Positions 42,230 to 51,424 of a stretch of DNA of 64,000 bases are shown here, piece by piece. The position numbers and the translations under genes are program-made. The notes beneath the pieces were generated by a model, which was not told the DNA's origin, made no database searches, and saw nothing but the letters and a program-made list of their open reading frames with translations. Source of the stretch: Crocinitomicaceae bacterium. Lineage in GTDB: Bacteria; Bacteroidota; Bacteroidia; Flavobacteriales_D; Crocinitomicaceae. Each line of letters begins with the position of its first letter. Position 1 is the first letter of the stretch. The stretch lies in assembly GCA_028689775.1 (NCBI GenBank), contig JAQVCM010000007.1:1-64000 (forward strand), in the 5' to 3' direction.

Positions 42230-43261
42230 TTAGTTTTTAACAATTAATCTTTTTGTAGCAGTACCTGCTGCTGTTTCAATTTGAACAATAAACAAACCTG
42301 GAGAATTTCCGATTTGAACGTTCGCGTTGTTTGTATTTGGTCTTGTTTTCTTCACAACTTGTCCTAAAGTATTGTAAACTGTAATAGACTTGATGTTTTC
42401 AGAAGAAATCACATTAAATGTTCCATTTGAAGTTGGGTTTGGATAAACATCCATTTGAACTGCTTCAACAACTGAAGTTGATAATGAGTTACAGTTACAA
42501 TCGTGAGAACCTAAAGAATCCCAATTTCCAAATCTAACCGGTGCACCAGCAGCACTTTTGATTGTATCACCGTTTGCATCAAATCTGAAAACCAATGGTG
42601 GTAAAGAATCCCATTCTACTAAGGCATTGAATTCGGCTGGAATTGCATCTGTGTTTCCTTTTAGAATCGATGCTTTACGAATTAAAGAGTGATCTTTCGT
42701 AATCGCAACACCAGCTCCAGCAGAACCGTCGTATGGTGCAGCTGTTGACCAACCTCCATTCGGTCTTTCACCAACTTTACCAATCACGTCAATTACTTCT
42801 GTGTTTGGAATTGTTGACAACTCAACGTTTAAAGCAAAACCAGCAACACTTCCTTTCATTAATAATACGGCATCATCACCGTTAAAATTCATTGCATTAC
42901 TTACATCGTAAGAAGAACAGAAGAAACCATCAGCCAATGCTTGAAGTTCATCCCAAGCTGCTGGGTCAGATGCTGTAGCATTTCCTGCGTTACGGTCGAT
43001 AACTGCTACAAATGTTCCGTGTGCTGGAACTGTTCCGATCAATTGAACCGCATTTTGAACCGTTGCTGCTGTTGTTCCATTGTTATATCTCGCTAGGAAA
43101 TATTCACTTAAATCAATTGGTGCATTGGTTGGATTGTAAATTTCCAATGCTTTGTTGTTTCCTAAACCTTCAACATATTCAGAAATAAAAATTTTCGTAC
43201 AATCTTGAGCGAATGATGATCCGATTGTAAAAAGGCTGACAAAGAGTAAAACTTTTTTCAT
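42230..43261 (-). CDS. Secreted lamin-tail-domain protein with T9SS sorting domain
   Basis: The 343-aa protein has a signal peptide (MKKVLLFVSLFTIGSSFA), an LTD (lamin-tail) domain at about 20-180 (KIFISEYVEGLGNNKALEIY and APIDLSEYFLARYNNG are characteristic), a linker, and a type A T9SS sorting domain at about 270-343 (VYPNPTSNGTFNV, ending KRLIVKN). LTD domains occur in bacterial secreted nucleases and polymer-degrading enzymes and may bind DNA or polymers; no nuclease motif is present here. The start at 43261 is favoured over an ATG 30 nt upstream. It is likely the promoter-proximal gene of the scavenging run. Confidence 0.9.
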   Translation of the reverse strand: MKKVLLFVSLFTIGSSFAQDCTKIFISEYVEGLGNNKALEIYNPTNAPIDLSEYFLARYNNGTTAATVQNAVQLIGTVPAHGTFVAVIDRNAGNATASDPAAWDELQALADGFFCSSYDVSNAMNFNGDDAVLLMKGSVAGFALNVELSTIPNTEVIDVIGKVGERPNGGWSTAAPYDGSAGAGVAITKDHSLIRKASILKGNTDAIPAEFNALVEWDSLPPLVFRFDANGDTIKSAAGAPVRFGNWDSLGSHDCNCNSLSTSVVEAVQMDVYPNPTSNGTFNVISSENIKSITVYNTLGQVVKKTRPNTNNANVQIGNSPGLFIVQIETAAGTATKRLIVKN

Positions 43262-43657
43262 AATTATAGATTTTATTTGTGGGAAATACATAAGCAGTGC
43301 GTGTTTTCTTTCTCCTGAATAGGATGAAAACGGACGTCTTTAAAACAAGTATCGATACGTTGAAACCTGATGGTATTCAAGAGTATGAACATTTATTTCT
43401 CTTTTTTTGTTTTGTTTTTTAAATGGTTTCAGTCTGTTCTTACGAACACCGTCAAGGGTAACACTCAAAAACTTAATGCAAATGTAAGACTTTTTTTTCG
43501 GTCTACAGATTACTAAACTATTAACATTACAATAGTTTTTATACACAATTTGCTCCTTTTACACGTAGATATGGAGGTGTAAATAGCATTTGAAAACGAG
43601 ATTTGCATCGTATTTGGTGGAAAAGAAGTATTTTTATCTTTTCAAAAACCCTCAATT
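43262..43657. other. Divergent intergenic region; no gene seen
   Basis: About 395 bp between the lamin-tail gene and the plus-strand peptidase gene. The frame 43340-43546 (minus, 68 aa) has low-complexity basic sequence and is judged spurious. No perfect -7 box for the minus run was found, so its promoter remains unknown. Confidence 0.5.
43613..43642 (+). promoter_or_regulatory. Putative promoter of the first DPP-IV-type gene
   Basis: TTTG (43613-43616) is followed after 18 bp by TATCTTTT (43635-43642), which matches TAnnTTTG at seven of eight positions. Transcription would begin near 43648, giving a leader of only about 10 nt. Confidence 0.5.
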
Positions 43658-45874
43658 ATGTTTCAAAAAATTAAATTACTTTCTTTTGGTTTTTCGCTGC
43701 TATTTATTCAAGCAGCATTTGCGCAAAATGTACCAGCTAAGCCGTCCGGAATTGTAAAAGCGCCAATCACGGTTGAAAGTATCTGGAAGAATTATGAATT
43801 TTCTTCAAGAGGTTTTGCCGGTTTTAAAGGAATGAAAGATGGTGAACATTTCACCAAAGTAAATCAAACCAAAACTTCTTTCAGCATCACCAAGCAGAAA
43901 TACATGCAACACGATGGAGTAGGTGAAGTACTCTTGACAAATTCAGACTTGATGTTTGAAGGAAGAAAGATTTCAATCGATGATTACGATTTCAATCAGC
44001 AGGAAGATAAAATTTTGATAACGAGTGAAATGCAATCGGTTTACCGAAGAAGTTACGTCGCGAATTTTTTCATCTTTGATTTAAAAACAAAGAAAATTTC
44101 AGCTTTGGATTCTAAACGATTGGGTTCGACTTTGGCTGAATTTTCTCCGGATGGAACGAAAGTTGCCTATGTTTTTGAAAACAACATGTATGTGAAAGAT
44201 TTAGCCAGCAACAAAATCACAGCGATTACGACGGACGGTTTGTCCAATTCAATTATCAATGGAACAACAGACTGGGTTTACGAAGAGGAATTTGCGATCA
44301 CCAAAGGTTTTTCTTGGTCATTTGACAGCAAGAATATCGCGTTTTTGCGTTTTGATGAATCGGCAGTAAAAGAATTTCAGTTGGAATATTACGGTAATTT
44401 ATATCCAGATATTTACACCTATAAATACCCGAAAGCTGGAAAAGATAATTCGAAAGTGACGACACACATCTATAATTTGACAACGAAGAAAAAATCGAAA
44501 TTAGATCTAGGATCTTATGAATACATTCCAAGATTCAAATGGTCGGGAAGTGCAAATCAGTTGGTGGTTCAGACTTTGAACAGACATCAGAATCACGTTC
44601 AATATCATTTGTTTGATTGGACTCAAAAGAAAATGACTTCCAAAGTGATTTTCGAAGAGAAATCAGACACATACGTAGAGATTGATGACAATTTATTGAT
44701 TTTGAAAGATGGAAAAACCATTTTAAGAACGAGTGAAATGGATGGGCACATGCACATCTATGAAGTTGGTTTTGATGGTTCAAACAAGCAAGTCACCAAA
44801 GGAAATTGGGATGTAATCGAATTTTTAGGAATTGATGAAAGTTCACAAACTATTTATTACACATCCGCAGAAAAAGGTGCGATTTACCAAGGAATTTATA
44901 GTATTCAAATCGACGGAAGTAATAAGAAAGCAATCAGTGAAGAAACCGGATACAATGCGGCTGAATTTGCGCAAGGAATGACTTATTTCGTGAAAAGAAG
45001 TTCGACAGCAAACACACCAACCGTAACCAGTTTATGCTATAAAACGGGTGAAGTAGTTGCTGTATTAGAAGACAATCAGACTTTAAATGAAAAGCTTTCA
45101 GTTTACGATTTAACGACCAAGGAATTCATCACCATTAAAGGTGCGACGGAAGATTTGAATGCGTGGATCATGAAACCAAAGAATTTTGATGCAAGCAAAA
45201 AATATCCAGTTTACATGACCATTTATGGCGGACCTGGAAGCAATACCGTAAAAGATGCTTTTGGAGGAAACGATTACATGTATCATCAATTGTTGACGCA
45301 GCGAGGTTATATCGTTATAAGTGTTGATCCAAGAGGAACCATGTATCGTGGAACGAAATTTAAAAAATCAACGTACTTGCAATTGGGTAAATTAGAGACA
45401 GAAGATTTCATTGCAGTTGCCAAAGAATTGGGAAAAATGGATTTCATCGATAAAAACCGAATTGGAATTCAAGGTTGGAGTTATGGTGGTTACATGTCTT
45501 CATTAGCGATGACAAAAGGAGCAGACTACTTCAAAATGGGAATTGCGGTCGCACCGGTTACCAATTGGAGATATTACGACAACATTTACACGGAAAGATT
45601 CATGCGAACGCCGCAGGAAAATGCGGCTGGATATGACGATAATTCACCGATTAATTTTGTGAAAAACATCAAAGGAAACTACTTTTTAATTCACGGTTCG
45701 GCAGATGACAATGTGCATAATCAGAATGCGATGGAAATGGTGAATGCATTGGTGAAATCAAACGTACAATTTGATTTATTTATCTACCCAAATCGCGATC
45801 ATGGAATTTACGGAGGGAATACCCGAAACCATTTATTCAACATGCTTTTAGATTATACGCTTAAAAACTTGTAA
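43658..45874 (+). CDS. S9 family dipeptidyl peptidase IV (paralogue 1)
   Basis: The 738-aa periplasmic serine peptidase has a signal peptide (FGFSLLFIQAAFAQ), an N-terminal eight-bladed propeller (DPPIV_N), with the Glu pair in DWVYEEEFAITKGFSWSF, and a C-terminal prolyl-oligopeptidase catalytic domain. The triad is Ser in GWSYGGY (near 607), Asp in GSADDNVH (near 682) and His in NRDHGIYGG (near 714). It removes Xaa-Pro dipeptides from peptides and so takes part in protein use. A second homologous gene lies at 49.3-51.4 kb on the other strand. Confidence 0.95.
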   Translation: MFQKIKLLSFGFSLLFIQAAFAQNVPAKPSGIVKAPITVESIWKNYEFSSRGFAGFKGMKDGEHFTKVNQTKTSFSITKQKYMQHDGVGEVLLTNSDLMFEGRKISIDDYDFNQQEDKILITSEMQSVYRRSYVANFFIFDLKTKKISALDSKRLGSTLAEFSPDGTKVAYVFENNMYVKDLASNKITAITTDGLSNSIINGTTDWVYEEEFAITKGFSWSFDSKNIAFLRFDESAVKEFQLEYYGNLYPDIYTYKYPKAGKDNSKVTTHIYNLTTKKKSKLDLGSYEYIPRFKWSGSANQLVVQTLNRHQNHVQYHLFDWTQKKMTSKVIFEEKSDTYVEIDDNLLILKDGKTILRTSEMDGHMHIYEVGFDGSNKQVTKGNWDVIEFLGIDESSQTIYYTSAEKGAIYQGIYSIQIDGSNKKAISEETGYNAAEFAQGMTYFVKRSSTANTPTVTSLCYKTGEVVAVLEDNQTLNEKLSVYDLTTKEFITIKGATEDLNAWIMKPKNFDASKKYPVYMTIYGGPGSNTVKDAFGGNDYMYHQLLTQRGYIVISVDPRGTMYRGTKFKKSTYLQLGKLETEDFIAVAKELGKMDFIDKNRIGIQGWSYGGYMSSLAMTKGADYFKMGIAVAPVTNWRYYDNIYTERFMRTPQENAAGYDDNSPINFVKNIKGNYFLIHGSADDNVHNQNAMEMVNALVKSNVQFDLFIYPNRDHGIYGGNTRNHLFNMLLDYTLKNL

Positions 45875-46034
45875 GGAGTTATTGAAGCTTAAAAATGACC
45901 AAATTCTCGATAAAAATCCGTACTTTGTGAAAAATGAAAATATTTTTTCATTTCGGCAATCTTTATTCGTATTTGTTTATTAATTTAGTTGCCGTTATTA
46001 AAAGAATGACATACACACATAATCCGTTAACGAA

Positions 46035-47321
46035 ATGGGCGAAATTGCAAAATTAGAATTAGATGGGAAAGTTTATGAGTTTCCCGTTATCGAAGGAACC
46101 GAAAATGAGAAAGCTATTGATATCAGTAGTCTCCGCTCTGCAACAGGTTACATTACACTTGATTTAGGATACAAAAACACAGGTGCAACCAAAAGTGCGA
46201 TCACGTACTTGGATGGTGAACTAGGGATTTTAAAATACCGTGGTTATTCCATTGAGGATTTGGCATCTAAAGCTACATTTATTGAAGTTGCTTATTTATT
46301 GATTTACGGAAATCTTCCATCTCAGGAGGAATTAGATAATTTTACATCTAGTATTACCAAACACACGTTGGTACACGAAGACATGAAACAATTTTTTGAA
46401 GCATATCCTTCAAAAGCGCATCCAATGGGCGTATTGGCTTCCATGGTTTGTTCTTTGTCTACATTTTATCCAGAGGCATTAGATCCAAATAGAGATTCAG
46501 AATCTGTTGATATAACCATTCACAGGTTGTTGGCTAAATTGCCTACTTTGGCTGCTTGGTCATACAAAAACTCGATTCGCCATCCTTTCATGTACCCGAA
46601 AAATGAGTTCGACTATTGCAAGAACTTCATGTACATGATGTTTGCAATGCCGACTGAAGATTATAAAATTGATCCAGTTGTTACGGAAGCAATGAATACA
46701 TTGTTGATTCTTCATGCAGATCACGAACAAAACTGTTCTACTTCAACAGTAAGAATGGTTGGTTCAGCTCAAACAAATTTATATGCATCTATCTCTGCAG
46801 GTATTTCTGCACTTTGGGGACCACTTCACGGTGGAGCAAACCAAGCAGTGTTAGAAATGTTGCAAAAAATCCACGAAGATGGTGGAGATGTTGACAAATG
46901 GATTTTGAAAGCAAAAGACAAAAATGATTCTTTCAGATTGATGGGCTTTGGTCACCGAGTTTACAAAAACTTTGATCCAAGAGCAACGATTATCAAGAAA
47001 GCGTGTGATGATGTATTACAGAAATTAAATATCAACGATCCTTTATTGGCTATCGCATTGAAATTGGAAAAAGTAGCATTGGAAGACGAATATTTCAAAG
47101 CAAGAAGTTTATATCCAAACGTAGATTTCTACTCTGGAATTATTTACAGAGCTTTGGGAATTCCAACTGAAATGTTTACCGTAATGTTCGCGATCGGACG
47201 TTTACCAGGATGGATTGCACAATGGAAAGAAATGAGAGAAAATGGAGATCCAATTGGTCGCCCTCGTCAAATCTTTACAGGTGAAACGGATCGTAAATAC
47301 GTTGAGATTAACAAAAGATAA
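46035..47321 (+). CDS. gltA: Citrate synthase
   Basis: The 428-aa enzyme condenses oxaloacetate with acetyl-CoA. Type II citrate synthase features are seen: N-terminal small domain (LELDGKVYEFPVIEGTENEK), TYLDGELGILKYRGYSIE, LHADHEQNCSTSTVRMVGS, the active-site GPLHGGANQAVLEM, MGFGHRVYKNFDPRA and the catalytic Asp in VDFYSGIIY. Length is normal. It is monocistronic and ends in a strong terminator. No clear -7 box was found in the 160 bp upstream. Confidence 0.98.
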   Translation: MGEIAKLELDGKVYEFPVIEGTENEKAIDISSLRSATGYITLDLGYKNTGATKSAITYLDGELGILKYRGYSIEDLASKATFIEVAYLLIYGNLPSQEELDNFTSSITKHTLVHEDMKQFFEAYPSKAHPMGVLASMVCSLSTFYPEALDPNRDSESVDITIHRLLAKLPTLAAWSYKNSIRHPFMYPKNEFDYCKNFMYMMFAMPTEDYKIDPVVTEAMNTLLILHADHEQNCSTSTVRMVGSAQTNLYASISAGISALWGPLHGGANQAVLEMLQKIHEDGGDVDKWILKAKDKNDSFRLMGFGHRVYKNFDPRATIIKKACDDVLQKLNINDPLLAIALKLEKVALEDEYFKARSLYPNVDFYSGIIYRALGIPTEMFTVMFAIGRLPGWIAQWKEMRENGDPIGRPRQIFTGETDRKYVEINKR

Positions 47322-47343
47322 TTCTCTTATTATAGATTTAAGA

Positions 47344-47378
47344 AAGGTTGTAGATTTTATTTACAACCTTTTTTTTGT
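47344..47378 (+). terminator. Intrinsic terminator of gltA
   Basis: AAAGGTTGTA (47344-47353) pairs with TACAACCTTT (47363-47372) across 9 nt, followed by a T-run. Confidence 0.9.
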
Positions 47379-47485
47379 TTCAGATTTTTCACATTAATTA
47401 ACTCGCAAATCCCCTAGCAATCGGAATTTTAAAAGTAATTTGGTCTATACGTTTATTTTTAGATAACTTTTAAATACTTGAAATT

Positions 47486-47827
47486 ATGGAAAATCACAAA
47501 ATGAAAACATTGTCAGAATGTATGGCCACTTTAAAAACACATGGTTTTGAACAAGATTTTTTCGTTACCGAAGAAGGATGTATTAAAAATTATGAAAGCG
47601 ACAAAACTTGGTGTCCTGAGGAAGTTAAAATAGAAAATTTTTACCGTTTTGAAGGACAATCAGATCCTGGAGATAGCAGCATCTTATATGCTTTGGAAAC
47701 CAAAGACGGTGTAAGAGGAATGATTTCTCATCCTTATGGAGCAGACAGCGACGGAAAAGTAGAAGACTTTATTAAGCAGGTAGAAGATGTTTCAAAAAAA
47801 GATCATGGACATTCAAAAGATTGTTAA
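47486..47827 (+). CDS. Small conserved protein (family often labelled phosphoribosylpyrophosphate synthetase)
   Basis: The 113-aa soluble protein has the pattern ECMATLKTHGFEQDFFVTE, then PEEVKIENFYRFEGQSDPGD and ILYALETKDGVRGM-like strands. Relatives in Bacteroidota carry, from memory, a phosphoribosylpyrophosphate synthetase label, which the size and lack of PRPP motifs do not support. The C-terminus has a HGHSKDC tail with a possible metal or thiol role. Function unknown. It is monocistronic, between two terminators. Confidence 0.75.
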   Translation: MENHKMKTLSECMATLKTHGFEQDFFVTEEGCIKNYESDKTWCPEEVKIENFYRFEGQSDPGDSSILYALETKDGVRGMISHPYGADSDGKVEDFIKQVEDVSKKDHGHSKDC

Positions 47828-47940
47828 TCTATATTGAGAATTCGTACAACCATTCAAGAAAGATATGCAAGTCTTTGTAATTAATATGGGTTGTATTTAT
47901 GTTTCTATGATGAAAGAAGAAAGCGAAATATTATAGTTCT

Positions 47941-47971
47941 AAAGGCTGCATTTTTATGTAGCTTTTTTTTT
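47941..47971 (+). terminator. Intrinsic terminator after the 113-aa gene
   Basis: AAAGGCTGCA (47941-47950) pairs with TGTAGCTTTT (47957-47966, two G-T pairs) across 6 nt and is followed by Ts. Confidence 0.75.
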
Positions 47972-48015
47972 GCGCGTAATAATTCTTATTTTTATTGGTC
48001 ACTAGTGAAGAATAA

Positions 48016-48870
48016 ATGAAAAAAATATTATTTTTAGCATTATCAGTTGTTAACATATCTTTTTCACAGAAGGAGGAAATTGATCTTTATAATAAAATTA
48101 GAATTGCAACAACTTCAAACTTGCTTGATTCTTCGTACTATTATTCAGTGTTGTTTATTGAATCCACTGCGAATTTTGACTCACTCGTTGGGTTTGTGAT
48201 AGATACTGATTTGGAAATCCTTAGAGAGAATCCTTACGGCTTTAAAATTGATTCTTTATTATTAGCAAAATATGTTAGACAATATAGAAATGTTATAGCA
48301 CCTCAATTAGGATACCAACTATGGAAATTTGGAATTGAAGACCAAAAGACACGCTCATTACAGCGATTTATAAGAGACCAATCCTATTTGATTGAAGATA
48401 AGGACTCACTATACTTAGCAATTAAAAAAAGGGAGTATTTTGTCATAGAGAATTTGAAGCGGTATAAATTTTTGACTAATTCGATTGTTGGTTCTCCTGG
48501 TTCTAAAGGCGCGTTCTTGGTTATTCAACATTCGGGAAGCGTAGATTATCTCAAACTTTACTCTAAAAGTTTAAAACGTAGAATGCAAGATATAGATCCA
48601 CGATTATATGCATTAGCAAAAGACCGCTTACTTATTAAAAAAGGAAAAAAACAAATTTACGGAACTCAAGTTGGGAAAATATCAGGAATTGTTACACAGG
48701 GTGTTTTTGTAGAGACAAGTCTTGCAAAATTAGCCCCAATTAGAGGTAATGAAATTAAAGTAGATAGACGCAGAAAGAAAATAGGATTGGAGCCACTTAA
48801 AGACGACCCAGTTTGGGAATTAATAAAAAACATTAATGAAAAAGTGGATGAAAGAACAAAACAAAACTAA
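48016..48870 (+). CDS. Secreted DUF6624-like hypothetical protein
   Basis: The 284-aa protein has a signal peptide (MKKILFLALSVVNISFSQ). A helical middle region includes SQKEEIDLYNKI and a conserved-looking GAFLVIQHSGSVDYLKLYS, which fits the DUF6624 pattern of an LVQH-type core, and then a basic C-terminal region. No catalytic motif or membrane anchor was seen. Function unknown; the DUF assignment is from memory and uncertain. It has no partner gene and is followed by a 33-nt repeat and a convergent peptidase gene. Confidence 0.65.
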   Translation: MKKILFLALSVVNISFSQKEEIDLYNKIRIATTSNLLDSSYYYSVLFIESTANFDSLVGFVIDTDLEILRENPYGFKIDSLLLAKYVRQYRNVIAPQLGYQLWKFGIEDQKTRSLQRFIRDQSYLIEDKDSLYLAIKKREYFVIENLKRYKFLTNSIVGSPGSKGAFLVIQHSGSVDYLKLYSKSLKRRMQDIDPRLYALAKDRLLIKKGKKQIYGTQVGKISGIVTQGVFVETSLAKLAPIRGNEIKVDRRRKKIGLEPLKDDPVWELIKNINEKVDERTKQN

Positions 48871-49173
48871 TTTGGTTCTATTTCCGGCAAAGTAAACAAA
48901 GTATTTGGAAATTTTTCAACAAAATCAGCACAAATCACAATATCTATATATCAATAGTGAATTGGGCTTCCCTGAAAGAATCGGAATGCGACCAGAAATA
49001 ACCCTGACTTTGTGACAAAAATAGTTCAAAACACACCTGACTTTGTTACAGAATAAATCAAAAACACCCCTGACTTTGTGACAAATTGATAATTTTAAAT
49101 CCTTTTAATTTAACGCAATATATTTAATTTCAATTGATTGTAATTATATTGTCTTGTCATAAAAGGACGGAAC
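48871..49173. other. Intergenic region with possible gene remnant
   Basis: It holds a three-unit 33-bp repeat (49003-49085). In one frame the repeat reads as an 11-residue unit TPDFVT plus five, broken by stops, so it could be a decayed coding end. No other feature seen. Confidence 0.45.
49003..49085 (+). repeat. 33-bp direct repeat, about 2.5 copies
   Basis: CCTGACTTTG begins at 49003, 49036 and 49069, an exact 33-bp period. Each copy continues with TGACA or TTACA and an A-rich spacer. As 33 is a multiple of three, each unit translates as PDFVT plus six residues, but a TAA interrupts the second copy. Confidence 0.85.
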
Positions 49174-49209
49174 AAAAAAAGCCATGAATTAACTAAAATC
49201 CATGGCTTT
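49174..49209 (-). terminator. Intrinsic terminator of the second peptidase gene
   Basis: AAAGCCATG (49178-49186) pairs with CATGGCTTT (49201-49209) across 14 nt. On the minus strand it is followed by Ts. It lies about 75 nt past the stop at 49284. Confidence 0.8.
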
Positions 49210-49283
49210 CAAAATTACAGTCAAAATTGAATAATCTTCAATGTGAATCATCTTTCACCGACCACTTAATCCCGATCACCCAA

Positions 49284-51410
49284 CTACTTATTCTTCTCAA
49301 TCACATAATTCAATACTTTTTCCATCAAATGCACGCGGTCTTTTCCGCCTACGTTGTGTTTGTGCATTGGATACGGGAAGAAATCCATTTGAATTCCGTT
49401 ATCAACGAATTTCTTTACCAAAGCTAAATTATGTTGCATCACAACAACATCATCAACCGTTCCGTGAATTAACAACAAATCGCCTTTTAATTTGTCAGCA
49501 TAATTCAACAAACTACTTTTCTTATATCCTTCCGGATTTTGTTCTGGACGATCCATGTAGCGTTCTCCGTACATCGCTTCGTAATATTTCCAATCGGTAA
49601 CTGGTCCGCCAGCAACACCAACTTGGAATACGTCTGGGTGACGCAATAGCAATGAAGTTGTCATGAAACCACCAAACGACCAACCGTGAACTGCCAAGCG
49701 ATTTCCATCAACGTATGGCAAAGATTTTAAGTATTCAACACCCGTCAATTGATCTTCCATTTCTAAATCGCCCAATCTTCGGTGAATTCCGCTTTCGAAA
49801 GCAAAACCTCTTTCGCCAGAACCGCGGTTATCCAAGGTGTAAATCAAATAGCCTTGCTCCGCCATCCAATGCATCCACAAACTAGAACCGTCCAACCAAG
49901 AGTTGGTGATCATTTGTGCGTGCGGACCACCGTAAACATATACCAAAACGGGATACTTTTTAGATGCATCGAAATCACTTGGTTTGATTAAACGCGTGTA
50001 TAATTTGGTTCCGTCATTTGCAGTAAGCGAACTGATTTCTGTTTTTCCAATCTTATAATCCGCTAATTTGTTTTCAGAAGTCATTAAGGTTTGAACTTCT
50101 TTTCCTGTTCCGTCTAATAAAAGCGATTTGGAAGGCGTGTCGTGATTGGAATATTCATCAAAAATCCATTTTCCGTTGGATGAAACCCAAACAGAATGCG
50201 TTCCTTCATTTGTCGTAAGCAAACGTTGTTTTCCATTCATGTCAACAGCGTAAAACAAAGAGTTTGTTGGATTTTCACCCGTTGCTTCAAAAACAATTTC
50301 TTGTCCGTTTAAAGTCGATGAATGGATGTTTTTAGTTACAAATTTATTGTTCGTCAATTTGGTTTTTAAATTTCCATCGATGTCGTATAAGTACAAGTTG
50401 TTAAAACCATCTCTCTCACTAATCCAAACAAAATCAGTTGAGTTATCAGCAGGGAAAAATGCTGGATGTTCTGGTTCAATCCATTTATCGTTTGTTTCTT
50501 CAAACAACGTTTTGATGAATTTTCCTGATTTCGCATCGTATTTATTCAACCACATGTGGTTTTGATCGCGGTTTACTTCAGCAATCAACAGATAACTTTC
50601 GTCAGATGACCAAGAAACATTCGTCAAATAGAAATCTGCATCTCCGCGCGGACAAATGTAGACTGCCTTTCTAGTTTTGAAACTGTAAATGCCAATTTTA
50701 GGTTTTTCAGATTTCTGACCAGTCATTGGATATTTAATCGACTTTAATTCTCCAGGAGTTGGATTGATGTCCAACAAAGGATAATTATGAACTTCTGATT
50801 CATCTTTCTGAGCAAAAGCCAAATAACTTCCTTTTGGTGACCAGAAAATGCCGTTTGTAATTCCAAATTCACTTCGAGCGTATGTTTGACCAGAAACGAT
50901 GTTTTTATCTTTGTTTTTTGTAATCACATGTGTTTTGCCTTCTGTATCCGTAACTGATAAATTGTTCTCGATTGTAAAAGCTACTTTTTCAGTTTTTGGT
51001 TCGATGGTCGCATTTTCTCCATTTTCAGGAACTGAAACAATTTTCTTACCCGTTTTTAATTCGGTGTTGAAAGAATAGTAATTCGCTCCGTCAGTCAACC
51101 AAAATGTTTTGGAGTCTTTCCATTCCATTCCAGAAAACCAATTTAATTTTGAACCTAAAATTTCGTTCACTTCTGCAATTGTAAACCATTGAGTCGGTTT
51201 TTCAGTCACCGAACCCTTCATCAAAGTGACATATCCTTTTAAATAGGTGTAATTTTCCGTTTCAGGAATCCATTTGAAAAAAATCATTTGATCTGGAACA
51301 AAAGCGCGGTATTGGTTCATCACTGCATCTTTTAATGTCAGTGATTTGGTTTGAGAAATGCTGATTGAACTTATCAGACAAAAACCAATAAAGATTAGTT
51401 TTTTGAACAT
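49284..51410 (-). CDS. S9 family dipeptidyl peptidase IV (paralogue 2)
   Basis: The 708-aa periplasmic serine peptidase has a signal peptide (KLIFIGFCLISSISISQ), a DPPIV_N propeller and the catalytic domain. Active-site residues are Ser in GWSFGGFMT, Asp in GTVDDVVVMQ and His in PMHKHNVGG. FGITNGIFWSPKGSYLAF in the propeller carries the conserved region. It differs from paralogue 1 in the N-terminal Glu motif (ARSEFGI, single Glu instead of EEEF), so substrate N-terminus recognition may differ. It follows the DUF2461 gene by 14 bp. Confidence 0.95.
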   Translation of the reverse strand: MFKKLIFIGFCLISSISISQTKSLTLKDAVMNQYRAFVPDQMIFFKWIPETENYTYLKGYVTLMKGSVTEKPTQWFTIAEVNEILGSKLNWFSGMEWKDSKTFWLTDGANYYSFNTELKTGKKIVSVPENGENATIEPKTEKVAFTIENNLSVTDTEGKTHVITKNKDKNIVSGQTYARSEFGITNGIFWSPKGSYLAFAQKDESEVHNYPLLDINPTPGELKSIKYPMTGQKSEKPKIGIYSFKTRKAVYICPRGDADFYLTNVSWSSDESYLLIAEVNRDQNHMWLNKYDAKSGKFIKTLFEETNDKWIEPEHPAFFPADNSTDFVWISERDGFNNLYLYDIDGNLKTKLTNNKFVTKNIHSSTLNGQEIVFEATGENPTNSLFYAVDMNGKQRLLTTNEGTHSVWVSSNGKWIFDEYSNHDTPSKSLLLDGTGKEVQTLMTSENKLADYKIGKTEISSLTANDGTKLYTRLIKPSDFDASKKYPVLVYVYGGPHAQMITNSWLDGSSLWMHWMAEQGYLIYTLDNRGSGERGFAFESGIHRRLGDLEMEDQLTGVEYLKSLPYVDGNRLAVHGWSFGGFMTTSLLLRHPDVFQVGVAGGPVTDWKYYEAMYGERYMDRPEQNPEGYKKSSLLNYADKLKGDLLLIHGTVDDVVVMQHNLALVKKFVDNGIQMDFFPYPMHKHNVGGKDRVHLMEKVLNYVIEKNK

Positions 51411-51424
51411 AATTATTTGAGTAT

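Noticed and set aside
43340-43546. 68-aa minus-strand frame in the lamin-tail upstream region
   Set aside because: Basic, low-complexity sequence with no start signal or relatives recognised.
45932-45953. AT-rich hairpin AAATGAAAA/TTTTCATTT as terminator of the first peptidase gene
   Set aside because: The stem is very AT-rich, only 9 bp and lacks a following T-run.
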